A stretch of DNA of 43,317 nt from Syntrophobacterales bacterium Delta_02 (GTDB lineage Bacteria; Desulfobacterota; Syntrophorhabdia; Syntrophorhabdales; Syntrophorhabdaceae), in assembly GCA_001603955.1 (NCBI GenBank), contig LVAA01000039.1, positions 1 to 43,317 on the forward strand, read 5' to 3'. Position numbers and translations under genes: made by a program. Numbering within the stretch: the first letter of the stretch is position 1; the number at the start of each line of letters is the position of its first letter. A model generated the notes under the pieces. It worked only from the letters and a program-made list of their open reading frames with translations, did not search any database and was not told the origin of the DNA. Below, in pieces: positions 41,540-43,317 of the stretch.

Positions 41540-41583
41540 CGAGGTCCGAGCTCCCGGTTGCTGCAGGGAACCCGTAGACCTCG
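41540..41583 (+). other. stem-loop in the long 5' leader
   Basis: CGAGGTC (41540-41546) pairs perfectly with GACCTCG (41577-41583); an inner TCCC/GGGA pair (41552-41555, 41566-41569) can stack inside. It ends 15 bases before the Shine-Dalgarno (41599-41606) of the repeat protein. The leader does not match the cyclic-di-GMP riboswitch consensus that I know. Confidence 0.5.
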
Positions 41584-41609
41584 GGTGCCGTGTCTTTCAA
41601 GGAGGTACA

Positions 41610-43317
41610 ATGGCTCGGATTTTCCTATCGCGACATGCAGGTCTTGTCCTGTCCGTCTTCCTGTCCGTCTTCCTGTCCGTCTTCCTGTCCGTAACTGCCA
41701 TGGCGGCGGATTATGTGGTCCCCGGAGACCCGGGTTTCAGCGGCGGTAACTTTACACTCAACGCCAGCGATACTCTTACCGTCAACAACACCGGGACCAT
41801 CACAAACGATGGCACCAATATCAACAATTACGGCGCCATCACGAGCAACGCGGGCGCGAGCATCACGAACGAGAGCGGCGGTTATCTCTACAACTACTCC
41901 GGCGGGACCATCACGAACAACGGGACCTTCACGAACTCGGGAACCCTCAACAGTTCGGGCACCATCACGAATACCGGCACCCTGGAGTTCGCCTCCGGGA
42001 GTTCCTACAACTTCACCGGCGGCACACTCACGAACACCGGTAGTTTCATACTCCGCAGGGACTTCACATTCAACGGGACCGATGGGGGAACGGTGAACCT
42101 CAACGCTGGCGGCACACTCACGAACTACGCGACCCTTACCAACGCGGCTGGGTATACCCAGGCCAACGCGGATACGATCAACAACTGGGGTACATTGGCC
42201 AACCTGGGAACGTTCACGAACACCGGGACCATAACGAGCGAGGACTGGGGTTCCGTCGACAACTATGGCACCTTCACGAACAACGGGACCATCACCAGTC
42301 AGAACGACGGCTATCTCTACAACTACTCCGGCGGGACCTTCACGAACAACGGTGCCATCACGAACAACAACAGCACCTTCTTCAACTACGAGGCCATCAC
42401 GAACAGCGTGACCGGGACCATAACGAACGACGGTCACGGTTACATCCACAACATGTCCGGAGCCGTCCTCACGAACAACGGCGCCATCACGAATACCAGC
42501 GGTTCCATCAACAACTACTCCGGCGGGACCATAACGAACGCCGGGACCATAACGAACGAAAACTCTATCGACAACTACGGAACCCTCACCAACGATGCGG
42601 GCGGGACCATAACGAACAGCAGCGGTGGTTATCTTTACAACTACTCCGGCGGGACCATAACGAACAGCTGGACCGGGACCATCACCAACGAGACCGGTGC
42701 GTACGTCCATAACTACTCCGGCGGGACCTTCACGAACAACGGGACCTTCACAAACAACGGCGGCGGCACTATCACCAACTTCACCGGGGCTACCTTCACG
42801 AATAACAACATGATCACAAACAACGGGACCTTCACGAACTCGGGAACCCTCATCAACAGTATGGGTATGCTCATGAACAACGGGACCTTAACCACCCAGA
42901 ATGACGGTTATCTCTACAACTACTCCCGTGCAACCCTGCTCAACAACGCCCTCATCACGAACAACGGGACCTTCACGAACTCGGGAACCCTCATCAGTAC
43001 GGGCACCATCACGAATACCGGCACCCTGGAGCTCGCCTCCGGGAGTTCCTACCACTTCACCTGCGGTACCCTCACGAACACCGGGACCCTCATACTCCGC
43101 AGGGACTTCACCTTCAACGGGACCGATGGGGGAACGGTCAACCTCAACGCCGGCGGGACCCTGACAAACTATGCCACCCTTACCAACGCGGCGGGGCATA
43201 CCCAGACGAACGCGGGCATGATCGACAACCTAGGGACGTTCGACAACCAGGGGACGTTCGACAACCAGGGTATCTTCACAAACAACGGCACCTTCACGAA
43301 CTCCGGTACCTTCACGA
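41610..43317 (+). CDS. giant secreted N-x-G-T repeat protein (adhesin/filamentous type), 3' end outside window
   Basis: An open frame of 569 codons with no stop before the window edge. A signal peptide (LVLSVFLSVFLSVFLSV...AMAA) is followed by degenerate repeats of about 6-9 residues with the core TNxGT (GTITNDGT, GTFTNNGT, GTLTNYAT, YLYNYSGG). Such short beta-strand repeats build a right-handed beta-helix in autotransporters and filamentous adhesins. A perfect AAGGAGGT precedes ATG 41610, and a strong promoter lies at 41365. Aromatic residues occur in a YLYNYSGG motif several times. The C-terminus (autotransporter barrel or another anchor) is outside the window, so the export route is unknown. 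An antisense open frame also exists but is a shadow. Confidence 0.85.
   Translation, partial: MARIFLSRHAGLVLSVFLSVFLSVFLSVTAMAADYVVPGDPGFSGGNFTLNASDTLTVNNTGTITNDGTNINNYGAITSNAGASITNESGGYLYNYSGGTITNNGTFTNSGTLNSSGTITNTGTLEFASGSSYNFTGGTLTNTGSFILRRDFTFNGTDGGTVNLNAGGTLTNYATLTNAAGYTQANADTINNWGTLANLGTFTNTGTITSEDWGSVDNYGTFTNNGTITSQNDGYLYNYSGGTFTNNGAITNNNSTFFNYEAITNSVTGTITNDGHGYIHNMSGAVLTNNGAITNTSGSINNYSGGTITNAGTITNENSIDNYGTLTNDAGGTITNSSGGYLYNYSGGTITNSWTGTITNETGAYVHNYSGGTFTNNGTFTNNGGGTITNFTGATFTNNNMITNNGTFTNSGTLINSMGMLMNNGTLTTQNDGYLYNYSRATLLNNALITNNGTFTNSGTLISTGTITNTGTLELASGSSYHFTCGTLTNTGTLILRRDFTFNGTDGGTVNLNAGGTLTNYATLTNAAGHTQTNAGMIDNLGTFDNQGTFDNQGIFTNNGTFTNSGTFT
41649..41693 (+). repeat. 12-base tandem repeat inside the signal peptide (LSVF units)
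   Basis: CTGTCCGTCTTC occurs three times in a row (41649-41684), and a partial fourth copy ends at 41693. Each unit encodes LSVF, forming the hydrophobic core of the signal peptide. A copy-number change would lengthen or shorten the core by four residues without shifting the frame. Confidence 0.9.

Noticed and set aside
41394-41609. Cyclic-di-GMP (GEMM) riboswitch before the adhesin
   Set aside because: The conserved GEMM core motifs as I know them are not present; only generic stems are seen.
41625-42710. 361-codon leftward open frame rich in VVRDGP/VREG
   Set aside because: Mirror of the TNxGT repeat; the plus strand has the signal peptide, Shine-Dalgarno and promoter.

Overview
The window looks like a chromosomal segment of a GC-rich, anaerobic, Gram-negative bacterium. 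4-hydroxybutyryl-CoA dehydratase, a menaquinone-type ubiE/menA pair, many PAS histidine kinases, a sigma-54 activator and CHASE2-cyclase signalling together suggest a Desulfobacterota (deltaproteobacterial, perhaps syntroph-like) lineage. That placement is inference; no rRNA or other phylogenetic marker is present. No tRNA, rRNA, CRISPR array, prophage or complete insertion sequence was seen.

Left part (1-11.6 kb). After a partial leftward SDR oxidoreductase there is a tight operon of a CHASE2 adenylate cyclase, an SH3 protein and an M48 lipoprotein metallopeptidase. Next come two tandem paralogous secreted proteins with a conserved HExxHxxxxH motif. Each is followed within about 20 bases by a tandem array of 7-base repeats with its own unit sequence (GTTCCAA x14; GTTTCAG x16). 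Each array is followed by a near-identical promoter (TTGAAA-N17-TAGACT). The second promoter drives a solute-binding protein, a decayed ABC permease, ubiE and menA. Two small secreted proteins converge on a strong bidirectional terminator.

Central part (12-22.6 kb, all leftward). This is a coherent 4-hydroxybutyrate island: 4-hydroxybutyrate CoA-transferase, a small Cys-rich protein, 4-hydroxybutyryl-CoA dehydratase, an iron-dependent alcohol dehydrogenase (probably 4-hydroxybutyrate dehydrogenase), a complete LivKHMGF-type ABC importer, and a PAS/AAA+ sigma-54 activator at the head. I see two sigma-54 promoters (GG-N10-GC), one before livK and one before the dehydratase. Each has the same palindrome (GATGCAT-AA-AYGCATC) 105-130 bp upstream. 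This points to one regulon controlled by the adjacent activator: import of a C4 hydroxy-acid, then oxidation and/or conversion to crotonyl-CoA.

Right part (22.8-43.3 kb). A mixed set of genes: TMEM175-like channel, unknown polytopic membrane protein, RlpA-like lipoprotein, hotdog thioesterase, RluA-type pseudouridine synthase, DRTGG protein plus RsbW-like ATPase, and two paralogous PAS hybrid histidine kinases. The kinases flank a PdxJ homologue that has lost several signature active-site residues and a membrane-anchored amidohydrolase. A methyltransferase remnant, a class C beta-lactamase-like hydrolase and an ankyrin protein follow. The window ends inside a very large secreted protein made of degenerate N-x-G-T repeats, with a nested 1044-bp super-repeat and a tandem repeat inside its signal peptide.
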